A stretch of DNA of 64,000 nucleotides. It comes from Solobacterium sp. (lineage in GTDB: Bacteria; Bacillota_I; Bacilli_A; Erysipelotrichales; Erysipelotrichaceae). Below are positions 1-8,577 of this stretch, piece by piece (the stretch's first letter is position 1; every line of letters starts with the position of its first letter). The position numbers and the translations under genes were made by a program. The stretch lies in contig JAFUFO010000036.1 in NCBI GenBank assembly GCA_017469885.1, positions 1 to 64,000 of the forward strand, given 5' to 3'. Under the pieces are notes generated by a model that saw only the letters and a list, made by a program, of their open reading frames with translations, had not been told where the DNA came from and did not search any database.

Positions 1-142
1 AAGCTCAAGAGCGAAGCTGCGCGTAAGGCAAGACGCCGCGGCAAGTAAGTCTTCAGGATAAGAAGTTCCGATCGGAACTTCTTATCCTGAAGACTTACTT
101 GCCGCGGCGTCTTGCCTTACGCGCAGCTTCGCTCTTGAGCTT
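1..142. repeat. Perfect 142-bp inverted repeat (71-bp arms) at the window edge
   Basis: Bases 1-71 are the exact reverse complement of 72-142, with no spacer. Bases 1-48 therefore encode, on the plus strand, the last 15 codons and stop of rpsU, while the complete rpsU lies on the minus strand from 277 to 95. The two copies meet tail to tail. A zero-loop perfect palindrome that includes coding sequence is more typical of a contig-end fold-back than of a biological terminator. The inner part (about 49-94) could include the real rpsU terminator, but no T-run is visible. Confidence 0.9.
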
Positions 143-277
143 GCGCTTGACACCCGGTTTAACGTAGTATTCTCTCTTACGCGCCTCAGCCAGCGTTCCG
201 CTGCGGGAGACCTGACGCTTAAAGCGACGCAGTGCATCGTCCAGACTTTCCATATCCTTGACTTCTACTCTCGGCAT
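95..277 (-). CDS. rpsU: 30S ribosomal protein S21
   Basis: A 60-residue basic protein of normal length for S21, a small-subunit protein near the mRNA exit and anti-Shine-Dalgarno region. It starts [11 protein letters not shown] and ends with the typical Arg/Lys-rich tail (KARRRGK). A G-rich ribosome-binding site lies just upstream of the ATG at about 281-290. It follows deoC and mtaB, an order common in Firmicutes (rsmE-mtaB-...-rpsU). It has its own promoter between 312 and 340. Its 3' half is duplicated in inverted orientation at bases 1-48, probably an assembly effect, so the true downstream neighbour (often yqeY) cannot be seen. Confidence 0.96.
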   Translation of the reverse strand: MPRVEVKDMESLDDALRRFKRQVSRSGTLAEARKREYYVKPGVKRKLKSEAARKARRRGK

Positions 278-311
278 TCATATCCCCCCTTTCTGAGTTG
301 ACAACACTAAG

Positions 312-340
312 ATAGTAACAAAACCGAATTGATTTTGCAA
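312..340 (-). promoter_or_regulatory. Promoter of rpsU
   Basis: Read on the minus strand, TTGCAA (335-340) and TACTAT (312-317) are separated by 17 bases, immediately upstream of rpsU and just after the deoC stop. This gives S21 independent transcription beyond any read-through from deoC. Confidence 0.65.
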
Positions 341-348
341 TGAGTTTT

Positions 349-996
349 TCACTTCAGTGCTTCGACAATCGCAGCACCGCTGCTGGTGCCGATCCGGCTC
401 GCTCCGGCATCCACCATTTTCCGGAAATCTTCTGCCGTACGAATGCCGCCGCTTGCCTTGACGCCCATGGTTTCGCCAACGGTTCTGCGCATCAGCACAA
501 CGGTATGTGCTTCCGCACCGCCGGTCGAAAAACCGGTCGAGGTTTTCACGAAATCAGCGCCTGCTTTCATACAGTCACGGCATGCCCGTACGATTTCCTC
601 TTCATTCAGAAGACACGTTTCCAGGATGACCTTCAGTGTGCGGGAACCGACTGCTTCCTTGACCGCTGCGATCTCATGGATCACGGCCGCATCATTGCCG
701 TCTTTGAGGAATCCGATATTGATGACCATGTCGACTTCCTGCGCACCACGTTTTACCGCATCCGCTGCTTCAAATACCTTAGCAGCCTCACTCATCGCAC
801 CAAGCGGAAATCCGATCACACAGCAGACTTTCACATCACTTCCCTTCAGGATTTCAGCTGCGGTTTCGATCCGGCATGGATTGACACAGACGCTTGCGAA
901 TCCATACTTCAGTGCTTCTTTGCACAGTGCTTCGACATCTTCTTTCCGCGCTGCCGGTTTCAGCAATGTATGATCAATATATTTTGCAGCATCCAT
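349..996 (-). CDS. deoC: Deoxyribose-phosphate aldolase
   Basis: A 215-residue TIM-barrel class I aldolase that cleaves 2-deoxyribose 5-phosphate to acetaldehyde and glyceraldehyde 3-phosphate in deoxynucleoside salvage. The family's catalytic residues are visible: Asp in EVDMV (about residue 89), the Schiff-base Lys in FVKTSTGF (about 151) and the second Lys in VKASGG (about 180). Length is normal. The ATG follows the murE stop by one base, and its GGAGGAG site lies within the murE end, so it is translated as part of the murE operon. No other deo genes are adjacent, and no DeoR operator was seen. Confidence 0.96.
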   Translation of the reverse strand: MDAAKYIDHTLLKPAARKEDVEALCKEALKYGFASVCVNPCRIETAAEILKGSDVKVCCVIGFPLGAMSEAAKVFEAADAVKRGAQEVDMVINIGFLKDGNDAAVIHEIAAVKEAVGSRTLKVILETCLLNEEEIVRACRDCMKAGADFVKTSTGFSTGGAEAHTVVLMRRTVGETMGVKASGGIRTAEDFRKMVDAGASRIGTSSGAAIVEALK

Positions 997-997
997 C

Positions 998-2449
998 TCA
1001 GTTTTCTCCTCCGAAATAGAACTGTTTGATCACCTGTCTTGCGATCACATCATCCCCGTCATAGGGTTCGCGGCCGAACTCCCGGTAGATAAACCGTTCA
1101 TCGCCCTTTCCCATGATCACGATACAGTCGTTTTCAGAACACATCTCCACCGCCTGGCGGATTGCGTTGTAACGATCCTCGATGATGATATACGGGGTCT
1201 TCTCAATTCCCTTGGCAATCTCTTCGGCAATCTCAACCGGCTTCTCATTGCGCGGATCATCTTCCGTAAGAATGATCATGTCCGCATAGCGGTCAAGAAT
1301 CTTACCGAAGATCGGCCGCTTTGCGGTATCCCGCTTTCCGGCAGAACCGGTGATCGCAATGATCCGGTTTCCCTTCGGCGTAATTGCGCTGGCATACTGA
1401 CAGAGTTTCTCAATTCCGTCAGGGGTATGGGCAAAGTCAACGATCACATTGAACGGCTGTCCAAGATCGATGCGCTGCACACGGCCTTCGATCTGTGTAA
1501 CATTCCGCAGATACGGCAGCATCTGTGTGATGGAGATTCCATTCTGGTTCAGTGCCGCAATGGAAGCCACAAGATTGTAGAGGTTGAACTTTGCGACGAG
1601 ATTTGTTTCAATCTCATATTCCATGTTGTTGCAGCGGAGAGTAAAGATGGTCCGGTCCCGCTTGAGCTGATATCGGGTTACCTGATAATCCGCCTCATGG
1701 TCGATCGCATAAGTAACTACTTTGCATGGGCAGTCTTCTACGATCTTGAGACCGTACGGGTCATCCGCATTGGTGATTGCGACCGCTTCCGGCTTCAGGT
1801 TGTCGAAGAGTTTCTTCTTGGCCTGAAAATAGTTTTCCATCGTTCCGTGATAATCCAGATGGTCATGCGTCAGGTTTGTAAATACCGCTGTATCAAAATC
1901 AATCGCATCGACACGTCCCTGTTCAATACCAATGGAGGAAGCTTCCAGTGCACATGCCTCGATGCCGGAATCCACCATATCATGGAGAATACCATGCAGG
2001 TCATCAATGTCCGGGGTCGTCAGAAGCGGCGGAAGTTTTACGCTTCCGTATTCGATTGCAATCGTTCCGATATATCCCGTGGGGATGAAATGATTCAGCA
2101 CATCACGGATCACACAGGAAATCGTGCTCTTGCCGTTGGTACCGGTAACGCCGAACATCTTCAGATGATGGCTCGGATATCCGTAAAATGCATCCGCTAC
2201 CCGGTTATAGACCTGATTTACATTTTTTACCCTGATATAGGTGATATCGGGATTGATATCGGGAAGCGGCTCCGAATGAACGATCACCTTTGCACCGTTC
2301 TGGATTGCCTGCGGCACAAAACGATGTCCGTCATTCATCATTCCCTTTTCACAGAAAAAAATCGAATCCGGCCGTTTCTTCCGGCTGTCCGCCATCAGGC
2401 TTCTGATTTCAATATCACCGACTCCGTCAAACAGTTCACTCAGTTTCAA
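998..2449 (-). CDS. murE: UDP-N-acetylmuramoyl-L-alanyl-D-glutamate ligase (MurE-type)
   Basis: Mur ligase that adds the third residue of the peptidoglycan stem peptide in the cytoplasm. The ATP-binding GTNGKST is near residues 102-108 and the carbamylated-Lys region YFQAKKK near 207-213. The position that discriminates meso-DAP from L-Lys reads DDPR (about 397-400). That is neither the classic DNPR of DAP enzymes nor the DNPA-type of staphylococcal and streptococcal Lys enzymes, so the third amino acid is left open. I choose the TTG at 2447-2449 as start because AAGGAG sits 7 bases upstream of it and the product then begins KLSELF as in the family. An upstream in-frame ATG (2480-2482) has no such site. 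The TTG start overlaps the mtaB end by 14 bases. Confidence 0.93.
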   Translation of the reverse strand: MKLSELFDGVGDIEIRSLMADSRKKRPDSIFFCEKGMMNDGHRFVPQAIQNGAKVIVHSEPLPDINPDITYIRVKNVNQVYNRVADAFYGYPSHHLKMFGVTGTNGKSTISCVIRDVLNHFIPTGYIGTIAIEYGSVKLPPLLTTPDIDDLHGILHDMVDSGIEACALEASSIGIEQGRVDAIDFDTAVFTNLTHDHLDYHGTMENYFQAKKKLFDNLKPEAVAITNADDPYGLKIVEDCPCKVVTYAIDHEADYQVTRYQLKRDRTIFTLRCNNMEYEIETNLVAKFNLYNLVASIAALNQNGISITQMLPYLRNVTQIEGRVQRIDLGQPFNVIVDFAHTPDGIEKLCQYASAITPKGNRIIAITGSAGKRDTAKRPIFGKILDRYADMIILTEDDPRNEKPVEIAEEIAKGIEKTPYIIIEDRYNAIRQAVEMCSENDCIVIMGKGDERFIYREFGREPYDGDDVIARQVIKQFYFGGEN

Positions 2450-3710
2450 AATCGTTCTCCTTCGCGTCCGCGATACCGTCATGGTATCCGGTAATTACCG
2501 CTTTAACCATACTCCCTTTTTCGCAGGGATGGTCCATGGTCACTTCAATATATTCACTTGTGTATCCCGTTTTCTCTGTTTCCATCAGGACTTCGACAGG
2601 TTTGCCGATCATGGAACACACATAGGCTTCATACAGTTTTTCCGATTCCGCAAGGCAGACGGCAGTCCGCTCTTTTTTCACGTCCGGTGCACAATGGTCT
2701 GGAAGCTGTTCTGCGGCGGTGCCTTTTCTGAGGCTGTACGGAAATACATGCAGGAACGAGAACCTGCATTTCTGCAGGAAATCAAGGGTTTCCTGGAATT
2801 CCTTATCCGTCTCCCCCGGGAATCCGACCATCAGATCGGTGGAAATCGAAATATCCGGAATCCGTTCCCGGATCTGTGTTATCACATTGTAATACCCGTC
2901 CGTAGTATACGGACGTCCCATGCGGGCAAGTACGGTATCACAGCCGGACTGCACCGGCACATGAAGATGCCGTGCAATTCTGGGTTCCGATACAAGCAGG
3001 TCGAGAAATTCATCACTCAGTTCCGTGACTTCGATGGATGAGATCCGAATCCGTCCCAGCTGCGGCACTTCCTTCAGAATACGTTTCAGAAGTCCCGTCA
3101 GGGTGATGCCGTATTCTTTTCCGTACCGTCCGGTATGGATACCGGCAAGAACGATCTCCTGATGCGATTTGCTGAGACAGGCAACTTCACGAATCACGGA
3201 ATCGGGATCGAGCGAACGCTCCCTTCCGCGGGCGTAAGGAATCACACAGTACGTGCAGAACTGATCACAGCCGTCCTGAATCTTCAGAAAGGCACGGGTC
3301 CGTTCCGCAAACCGTGAGGCATACATCGGCTCAAAGGAAATCCCGGAAAGATCCGTTACATCCTTCAGCGGTATGCGGTCCTGCAGGAACTGCCGGATAT
3401 ACTGCGGCAGAAGCGGTTTATGCGCACTTCCAATCAGGATATCCGCTTCCGCAAGCGCATCCGGGTCAATCTGTGCATAGCAGCCGGCGACCGCGATCAC
3501 GCCGTTCGGATTTGCTCTTCGGGCGCGGTGGATCTGTTTGCGGCTCTTTGCGGCAGCGGTATTGGTTACGGCACAGGTGAAGATCACGGTGACATCCGCA
3601 TCATTCATGGAATCCGTACGTTCAAATCCTTCCGCCTCCAGCATCTGGGCGGTGCTTTCGGTTTCATATGCATTTACCTTGCAGCCAAGGTTGATCAGAT
3701 GGCATTTCAT
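2436..3710 (-). CDS. mtaB: tRNA t6A37 methylthiotransferase MtaB
   Basis: Radical-SAM enzyme that converts t6A37 to ms2t6A37 in tRNAs reading ANN codons. The N-terminal UPF0004 domain starts with LGCKVNAYE. The radical-SAM CxxxCxxC is in DQFCTYCVIPYARGR. A TRAM domain forms the C-terminus. The start is the ATG at 3708-3710 (MKCHLINLGC), which overlaps the rsmE stop as ATGA with AGGAG 10 bases upstream. An in-frame start 27 bases earlier would add a non-conserved extension. The protein has 424 residues, normal for the family. It is translationally coupled to rsmE and murE. Confidence 0.95.
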   Translation of the reverse strand: MKCHLINLGCKVNAYETESTAQMLEAEGFERTDSMNDADVTVIFTCAVTNTAAAKSRKQIHRARRANPNGVIAVAGCYAQIDPDALAEADILIGSAHKPLLPQYIRQFLQDRIPLKDVTDLSGISFEPMYASRFAERTRAFLKIQDGCDQFCTYCVIPYARGRERSLDPDSVIREVACLSKSHQEIVLAGIHTGRYGKEYGITLTGLLKRILKEVPQLGRIRISSIEVTELSDEFLDLLVSEPRIARHLHVPVQSGCDTVLARMGRPYTTDGYYNVITQIRERIPDISISTDLMVGFPGETDKEFQETLDFLQKCRFSFLHVFPYSLRKGTAAEQLPDHCAPDVKKERTAVCLAESEKLYEAYVCSMIGKPVEVLMETEKTGYTSEYIEVTMDHPCEKGSMVKAVITGYHDGIADAKENDFETE

Positions 3711-4417
3711 TGGCAGAGTTCTCCTATTACGGAACAAAGGTAATATGCGGCTGTCTCCGCCCGCAGGATCCGATTGCCCAGGGTAACGGGCTGAAACCCG
3801 TCCTGACTCAGTTGTTCGATTTCCGTTTCCGAAAAACCGCCCTCCGGTCCGATCACTGCAGTGACGGACGATGCAGGAAGAACATCTTTCAGATGCAGTG
3901 CCGATTTCCCTGCTTTTTCATAGGCCGCAAGATTCACATCGGAACGGAAGCGGGACAGCTCACTCAGTTTTACCGGGTCGATGAGTTCGGGAATCCGGTT
4001 CCGCTTGCACTGTTCTGCGGCTTCCACGACAATTGCCCTTCTGCGTGCCATTACTTTCTCCGCCCGTTCCTGACGGTCCTTAGCGACACAGCGCGAAGAT
4101 ACAAACGGAACAATACGGGCAACACCGAGTTCAGTTGCTTTCTGAAGCACCAGCTCGAACTTTTCCCGCCGTATGAGAGCCATGCATAACGTGACATCTG
4201 CGGGAAGTTCATTGATATTGGGATCCTCGGAGAGAATCTTCGCAAGGCCGCGCTTTCCTTCCCGGTAAACCTCCGCAAAGTATGCGGTTCCATCGTATAC
4301 AAGGCGTACGGTTTCATGATGAAGCCGGAGCACATTGAATGCATGATGTGCTTTGTCCTCAGGGAGTTCAATGACGTCACCGACTGCCGCAGGATGTTCA
4401 ATAAAGTATTCCTGCAT
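3707..4417 (-). CDS. rsmE: 16S rRNA m3U1498 methyltransferase
   Basis: A 236-residue SPOUT methyltransferase that modifies U1498 of 16S rRNA in the 30S subunit. The N-terminal PUA-like domain is followed by the knotted SAM-binding domain, with the signature VIGPEGGFSETE and then LGNRILRAETA near the C-terminus. The start ATG shares its last base with the TGA of the upstream CNNM gene (TGATG), and the stop overlaps mtaB by ATGA. Adjacency of rsmE and mtaB is conserved in Firmicutes. Confidence 0.96.
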   Translation of the reverse strand: MQEYFIEHPAAVGDVIELPEDKAHHAFNVLRLHHETVRLVYDGTAYFAEVYREGKRGLAKILSEDPNINELPADVTLCMALIRREKFELVLQKATELGVARIVPFVSSRCVAKDRQERAEKVMARRRAIVVEAAEQCKRNRIPELIDPVKLSELSRFRSDVNLAAYEKAGKSALHLKDVLPASSVTAVIGPEGGFSETEIEQLSQDGFQPVTLGNRILRAETAAYYLCSVIGELCQ

Positions 4418-5679
4418 CAGTCTTCCTCTTCCGATTCCCTGATTTCAACCTGAATCTCATGAACGCGGCGCTGATCGGCGCGTGTTACCGTCACATGCAG
4501 GTTCTTGTAATCAAAGCTGTCGCCGACCTGCGGAATCCGGTCGAGTTCATGAATGACCCATCCGCTGACCGTGATGAAATCATATTCATCTTCATCATAT
4601 TCCACGCCGAAGCGCTCCATCATATCATCGATTTCTGCGGTGCACTTTACAAGGAAGGTATGATCATTGATCTGTTCATAGTATTCCTTTACGGTGTCGT
4701 GCTCATCGTAGATTTCACCGACCAGTTCCTCAATGATGTCTTCCATCGTGATGATGCCGGCAGTCCCGCCGTACTCATCCAGGACGACCGCAAGATGAAG
4801 CTTTGCCTTCTGAAGCTGTTTCAGAAGCGTGCTGATCTTTACATTTTCACTGGTATAGATAACGGGCTTGATGATACGACGCAGATAACGGCGTTCCTTG
4901 TCCGCGTAAAGCATACTGTAGAAATCCTTTTCGTGGATGACACCGACAATGTTGTCCACGGAGTTTTCATAGACCGGAAGACGGGAAAAGGAATTCAGGC
5001 GGAACTGCTTTTCCACTTCCTCAATCGACATGGTGATATTGATCGCCAGAACGTTGACGCGCGGGGTCAGAACATCCTTGACATCGAGATCATTGAACTC
5101 GATCGCAGCAGAAATGAGATCGGATTCATGCGCTTCCAGATCTCCCTCCTTCTCCGCTTCATCAACCATCGTGATCAGCTCATCGGAAATATCACTGTCA
5201 CTTTCCTCGACACGCACCACTTTGGAAACCAGCCACTGCCAGCCGCCGAACAGTTTTGTGAGCGGATAAAGAAGAATCTGACAGAATCGGACAATACCGA
5301 CGGTATGCACCGCAAAACTCTCCGGATTCTGCTTGGCAATCGTCTTCGGCGCAATCTCACCGAACAGAAGAACCAGGATCGTCAGCACAATCGTTGAAAT
5401 CAGAGCACCGTTGTCTTCACCGTAAAGGCGCGTAAAAAGAATCGTGCCGATCGTGGCAGACATGATATTAACGATATTATTTCCGATCAGGACCGTGGAA
5501 ATAAAACGGTCAAAATCTTCGAGTATTTCCAGAACCGCATTTGCGGCTTCATTATCCATCGCTTTCAGGCGTATCCGGCTCGCGCTGGAATAAGCAGTTT
5601 CAATCGCTGAAAACATCCCGGAGAGCAGGATCAGAATAACCATGAAAAGGATCAGAGTGGAATTCGATATGCCGGTCAT
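4417..5679 (-). CDS. CNNM/HlyC-CorC family membrane protein (DUF21-CBS-CorC)
   Basis: A 420-residue integral membrane protein of the hemolysin/CorC family, linked to Mg2+ (or other divalent cation) efflux or resistance. The DUF21 membrane domain covers about 1-180 and opens with a hydrophobic helix after MTGISNST. A CBS pair covers about 200-330 (DVLTPRVNV..., TAGIITMEDIIEELVGEIYDE). A C-terminal CorC/HlyC domain begins near 340. The RBS GGGAGG is 8 bases before ATG. It is the first gene of the rsmE-mtaB-murE-deoC run, behind a strong promoter at 5765-5794. The substrate cannot be assigned from sequence. Confidence 0.9.
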   Translation of the reverse strand: MTGISNSTLILFMVILILLSGMFSAIETAYSSASRIRLKAMDNEAANAVLEILEDFDRFISTVLIGNNIVNIMSATIGTILFTRLYGEDNGALISTIVLTILVLLFGEIAPKTIAKQNPESFAVHTVGIVRFCQILLYPLTKLFGGWQWLVSKVVRVEESDSDISDELITMVDEAEKEGDLEAHESDLISAAIEFNDLDVKDVLTPRVNVLAINITMSIEEVEKQFRLNSFSRLPVYENSVDNIVGVIHEKDFYSMLYADKERRYLRRIIKPVIYTSENVKISTLLKQLQKAKLHLAVVLDEYGGTAGIITMEDIIEELVGEIYDEHDTVKEYYEQINDHTFLVKCTAEIDDMMERFGVEYDEDEYDFITVSGWVIHELDRIPQVGDSFDYKNLHVTVTRADQRRVHEIQVEIRESEEED

Positions 5680-5764
5680 GACTCAGACCTCCCGCATTCT
5701 GCTGTGCATCGATGTACATCCTGACTGTTATCCAAACTGCATCCCTTCCTTTCGATAATGAAAA

Positions 5765-5794
5765 ATTATAGCATCGCCTGCATTCTGCGTGCAA
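5765..5794 (-). promoter_or_regulatory. Promoter of the CNNM-rsmE-mtaB-murE-deoC operon
   Basis: On the minus strand a consensus -10 TATAAT (5765-5770) is preceded by TTGCAC (5789-5794) with an 18-base spacer. It lies 86 bases upstream of the CNNM ATG in the divergent gap with the amidotransferase gene. Confidence 0.7.
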
Positions 5795-5839
5795 TGACCC
5801 ACCGTTTGCGGTACGATTCCACTGAGTGAGGAACCAATT

Positions 5840-6562
5840 ATGAACAAGCCCCTGCTGATCGGTATGACACCCCGGAAAACAGAAGTCTATCAGTCTGAAG
5901 CCAGTTATTTCATCAACTCCTATGTTGACTATCTGCGTGCCGCAGGCCTTCCGGTGCTTCCGGTGATGCTGCCGGTGTGCAGTAAAGCAGACGCCATGGA
6001 AGCGGCGGCTTCGATGGACGGCCTGCTGATTACCGGCGGCCAGGATGTTGCGCCGGAAATCTACGGACAGCATGACGAAGGAACATGTGACTGTGAACCG
6101 CAGGCATATGATGAGAGTGATATTTATCTGTATACCGCGTTCCGTGATGCAGGAAAGCCGATTTACGGAATCTGCCGCGGAATTCAGCTGATCAACGCAG
6201 CCGAAGGCGGTACGCTGCTCCAGGATATCCCAAGCACCCTGGATCAGGAACATAACCAGCGCAAAGCCGATCCAAACGAACTCATCGATGGTACACTTCA
6301 TACCGTTACCTGTGTTCCAGGCACAAAACTGCATGAATATCTTGGAACCATCACCCGTGTGAACAGTTTTCATCATCAGGCAGTGGATGAACCTGCGCCG
6401 GGATTTACCGTCAGCGCCTACGCACCGGACGGTGTCATTGAAGGCATAGAAAAAGACCGCATCACAGCGGTCCAATGGCATCCCGAACGGATGCTGGACG
6501 ACAGCGGTCAGATCCGCCTTGCGGCAGAATTTCTGAAGCAGTGTATCGCCTTACACAAATAA
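5840..6562 (+). CDS. Gamma-glutamyl-gamma-aminobutyrate hydrolase family protein (class I glutamine amidotransferase-like)
   Basis: A 240-residue peptidase C26/PuuD-type protein. The nucleophile elbow is GICRGIQLINAAEGG (Cys near residue 114), and the His and Glu of the triad are in VQWHPERM near the C-terminus. The family hydrolyses gamma-glutamyl amides. Bacterial members act in putrescine/GABA catabolism, but others have different gamma-glutamyl substrates, and no puu genes lie nearby, so the substrate is unknown. GAGGAAC precedes the ATG. The 3' end overlaps the convergent HAD gene by 12 bases. Confidence 0.88.
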   Translation: MNKPLLIGMTPRKTEVYQSEASYFINSYVDYLRAAGLPVLPVMLPVCSKADAMEAAASMDGLLITGGQDVAPEIYGQHDEGTCDCEPQAYDESDIYLYTAFRDAGKPIYGICRGIQLINAAEGGTLLQDIPSTLDQEHNQRKADPNELIDGTLHTVTCVPGTKLHEYLGTITRVNSFHHQAVDEPAPGFTVSAYAPDGVIEGIEKDRITAVQWHPERMLDDSGQIRLAAEFLKQCIALHK

Positions 6563-7309
6563 CCCTTTCAGGGAATCCACGACGTACGTCGGATGAATAT
6601 CACTTGCGCCAAGATCCTCATAACGGTTCTCGCCAAGTACATATACGGTGGAAACGCCTGCCGCATGTGCGGTGGCAATTTCTGTCTGAAGATTATCACT
6701 TACAAACAGTGCCTGTTCCGGTTCAATGCCAACATAGGTGAGAGATTTTTTTACCATGACCGGACTGGACCAGCCGGAAACAAGCGCTTCTGTACCGGAG
6801 GCATATTCCAGCATCATCGCAATCGACCCCGACCCAAGCTGAGCCTGGTTGCGCTGCCAGAGCACATGGGAATCACTGACAGAGATGATCACGGCACCGT
6901 TCATAACTGCCTGTAATGCCGCATTGTAATCACGGTAGGTCGCATCACGCTGTGTTCCGACAAACAGCCAGTGCGGCCGTTCTGAATCCATAAGAAAACC
7001 ACCCTTCTGAATCAGGCGCTTCATGGATTCTGAACCGATGACCCACGCACGGTTCCGTTCCGGATAGTTGGAACGTATTGCATCGACCGCGGCCATGGTT
7101 GATGTATAAAAGAGATCTTCGGAAAACAGCGGAAAACCGCATTCATACATGCGGTCAGCCATACGGTTTCTGGAATGAAGCGAACGATCACTGAGGATCA
7201 GAAACGGATGCTGATTCTTAGACAGATGCTTGATCAGTTCGATTGCCCCATCTGTCGGCATATCATCTTTTATAAGAACATCGTGAGAAAATAAATAAAT
7301 ATTCTTCAT
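6551..7309 (-). CDS. HAD-superfamily IIA (NagD/AraL-like) protein, probably catalytically altered
   Basis: A 252-residue protein with the NagD-type architecture (HAD core with C2 cap). The first motif, normally DxDG with the Asp nucleophile, reads YLFSHDVLIK: the nucleophile position is Ser and the Gly is absent, while the second Asp is kept. Motif II (ILSDRS), the motif III Lys (PVMVKK) and a weakened motif IV (VSDNLQTEI, normally GDxxxTDI) are recognisable. The overall fold is convincing, but phosphatase activity is doubtful. A TATAAT (7333-7338 read on the minus strand) lies 23 bases upstream of the ATG, and no clear Shine-Dalgarno is visible. It could have become a binding or regulatory protein. 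Confidence 0.8.
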   Translation of the reverse strand: MKNIYLFSHDVLIKDDMPTDGAIELIKHLSKNQHPFLILSDRSLHSRNRMADRMYECGFPLFSEDLFYTSTMAAVDAIRSNYPERNRAWVIGSESMKRLIQKGGFLMDSERPHWLFVGTQRDATYRDYNAALQAVMNGAVIISVSDSHVLWQRNQAQLGSGSIAMMLEYASGTEALVSGWSSPVMVKKSLTYVGIEPEQALFVSDNLQTEIATAHAAGVSTVYVLGENRYEDLGASDIHPTYVVDSLKGLFV

Positions 7310-7364
7310 ACAACCAACTTGTTATGCATTGTATTATATCATTAATGTTCAGGAGTCCAAAAAA

Positions 7365-8249
7365 ATGAAAACTGATAAGAAACGGATCCTAGTACATATA
7401 CTTTCAATCCTGCTGGCTATCAGCCTCTTTGGGCTGGCTTTGTATTTTGATGCATACAACACTGCACCGTCCCGTTTCCAGGTCCGCTATGAGACTCTGG
7501 ATTCAGTCTTCATCCCGTCCCAGATGGATGATGTGACGATCCTGTATTTCTCTGATCTTGACTACGGTACGTATATGGACCGTAAACGCATGGAAAAGCT
7601 GACCGGCATCATCAACGAGCTCAGTCCGGATATCATCCTCTTCGGCGGTGATCTCTTCGATCAGAATGCACGTATCTCAGAACAGGAACGCACAGACGTT
7701 ACGGAACTGCTCTCTTCCATGCATGCTCCGCTCGGAAAATTTGCGGTGCTCGGTGATTTTGACTACCGGACACCGGAACTGCCGGAGATCGTCCAATCGG
7801 TTCTCTTCGACAGTGATTTTGAACTGCTGGTCAACACCAGCGTCATTCTCCGCAACAACGGCAGTGAATCCATTACGCTTACCGGACTGGACAGCGGACT
7901 GTATGGACATCCTGATATCAATGCGGCATTTGCCAATATCGGCCGTGCCGGATACAACATTGTACTCTCCCATACACCGGATCTTGCGGAGGATGTGCCT
8001 TCTGATCTGGCAGATTACATGCTGAGCGGACACAGTCACGGCGGACAGGCTTACTGGGGATTCGGAGCGCTGTATACGCCGCCCCAGGCGGAGATGTTCT
8101 TCCGCGGAAAGCATGACATCAAAGGACTGTTCACTCTTGATATCACCAATGGCGTCGGAACTACAGAACAGGACGTACGGTTCCTTGCCAACGCCGAAGT
8201 TGATCTCTACCGTCTGAAACACCACAGCATGGAAACCGTCGGATCCTGA
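7365..8249 (+). CDS. Membrane-anchored calcineurin-like metallophosphoesterase-fold protein with degenerate motifs
   Basis: A 294-residue protein with an N-terminal transmembrane anchor (about 9-29) followed by an extracytoplasmic YkuE/YaeI-like phosphoesterase fold. Motifs in order: SDLDYG (family SDLHxG, so His replaced by Asp), GGDLFD (intact), LGDFDY (family GNHDY, so both Asn and His missing), SHTPD and GHSHGGQ (intact). Two of the usual metal or catalytic ligands are therefore absent. I choose the ATG at 7365 because AGGAG lies 9 bases upstream. A TTG 36 bases earlier has no site. A perfect hairpin terminator follows. Confidence 0.82.
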   Translation: MKTDKKRILVHILSILLAISLFGLALYFDAYNTAPSRFQVRYETLDSVFIPSQMDDVTILYFSDLDYGTYMDRKRMEKLTGIINELSPDIILFGGDLFDQNARISEQERTDVTELLSSMHAPLGKFAVLGDFDYRTPELPEIVQSVLFDSDFELLVNTSVILRNNGSESITLTGLDSGLYGHPDINAAFANIGRAGYNIVLSHTPDLAEDVPSDLADYMLSGHSHGGQAYWGFGALYTPPQAEMFFRGKHDIKGLFTLDITNGVGTTEQDVRFLANAEVDLYRLKHHSMETVGS

Positions 8250-8257
8250 TCATAAGC

Positions 8258-8284
8258 AAAAAAACCGCCGCGGCGGTTTTTTTT
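8258..8284. terminator. Bidirectional rho-independent terminator
   Basis: A perfect GC-rich palindrome (CCGCCG/CGGCGG) flanked by an A-run on one side and a T-run on the other, between the convergent phosphoesterase gene and the 82-residue ORF. Confidence 0.85.
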
Positions 8285-8308
8285 CATCCGTTATAAATAC
8301 TCATCTGA

Positions 8309-8557
8309 TCACTGCAGCATCCGTGTCAGACGCTTTGCATAACGTGCACGCTGTGAAGGCGCAACGTTTGCAATCATCGAAAGCAGTTCATAGATCTTAA
8401 GCTTTTCGTTGACCGTATAGCTGTCGTCTTTTACCACAGCTGTCGTAATCAGATTCAGACTGTCAAGAAATTCAGATTCTGTCTCGCGCTTTCCGAGTTC
8501 CATGACCTTTTCGAATGCTTCGGCAATGCCGTTGTTATGTTTATGAAACAGGCCCAT
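8309..8557 (-). CDS. Small hypothetical protein (82 aa)
   Basis: An 82-residue soluble protein, mostly helical in appearance, ending in a basic stretch (RARYAKRLTRMLQ). It is preceded by a strong AGGAGG site and starts 21 bases after the thiI stop, so it looks like the last gene of the ezrA-desulfurase-thiI operon. It has no Cys, no metal motif and no transmembrane segment. I do not recognise the family. The strong ribosome-binding site and operon position make it a real gene. Confidence 0.75.
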   Translation of the reverse strand: MGLFHKHNNGIAEAFEKVMELGKRETESEFLDSLNLITTAVVKDDSYTVNEKLKIYELLSMIANVAPSQRARYAKRLTRMLQ

Positions 8558-8577
8558 CGTTCAAACCTCCTGTATCT

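Noticed and set aside
49-94. rpsU rho-independent terminator
   Set aside because: It is the centre of the 142-bp perfect fold-back, without loop or T-run, so it cannot be told apart from the assembly palindrome.
1427-2494. Long antisense frame opposite murE (355 codons), and similar ones opposite other genes, e.g. 4459-5397, 10926-11918, 44125-45849 and 45771-47249
   Set aside because: All mirror well-identified genes in another frame, and none shows a plausible protein or start site.
5600-6481. Minus-strand frame of 293 codons across the amidotransferase gene
   Set aside because: Antisense to a gene with intact catalytic motifs and composed of improbable His/Cys-rich sequence; also overlaps the start of the CNNM gene.
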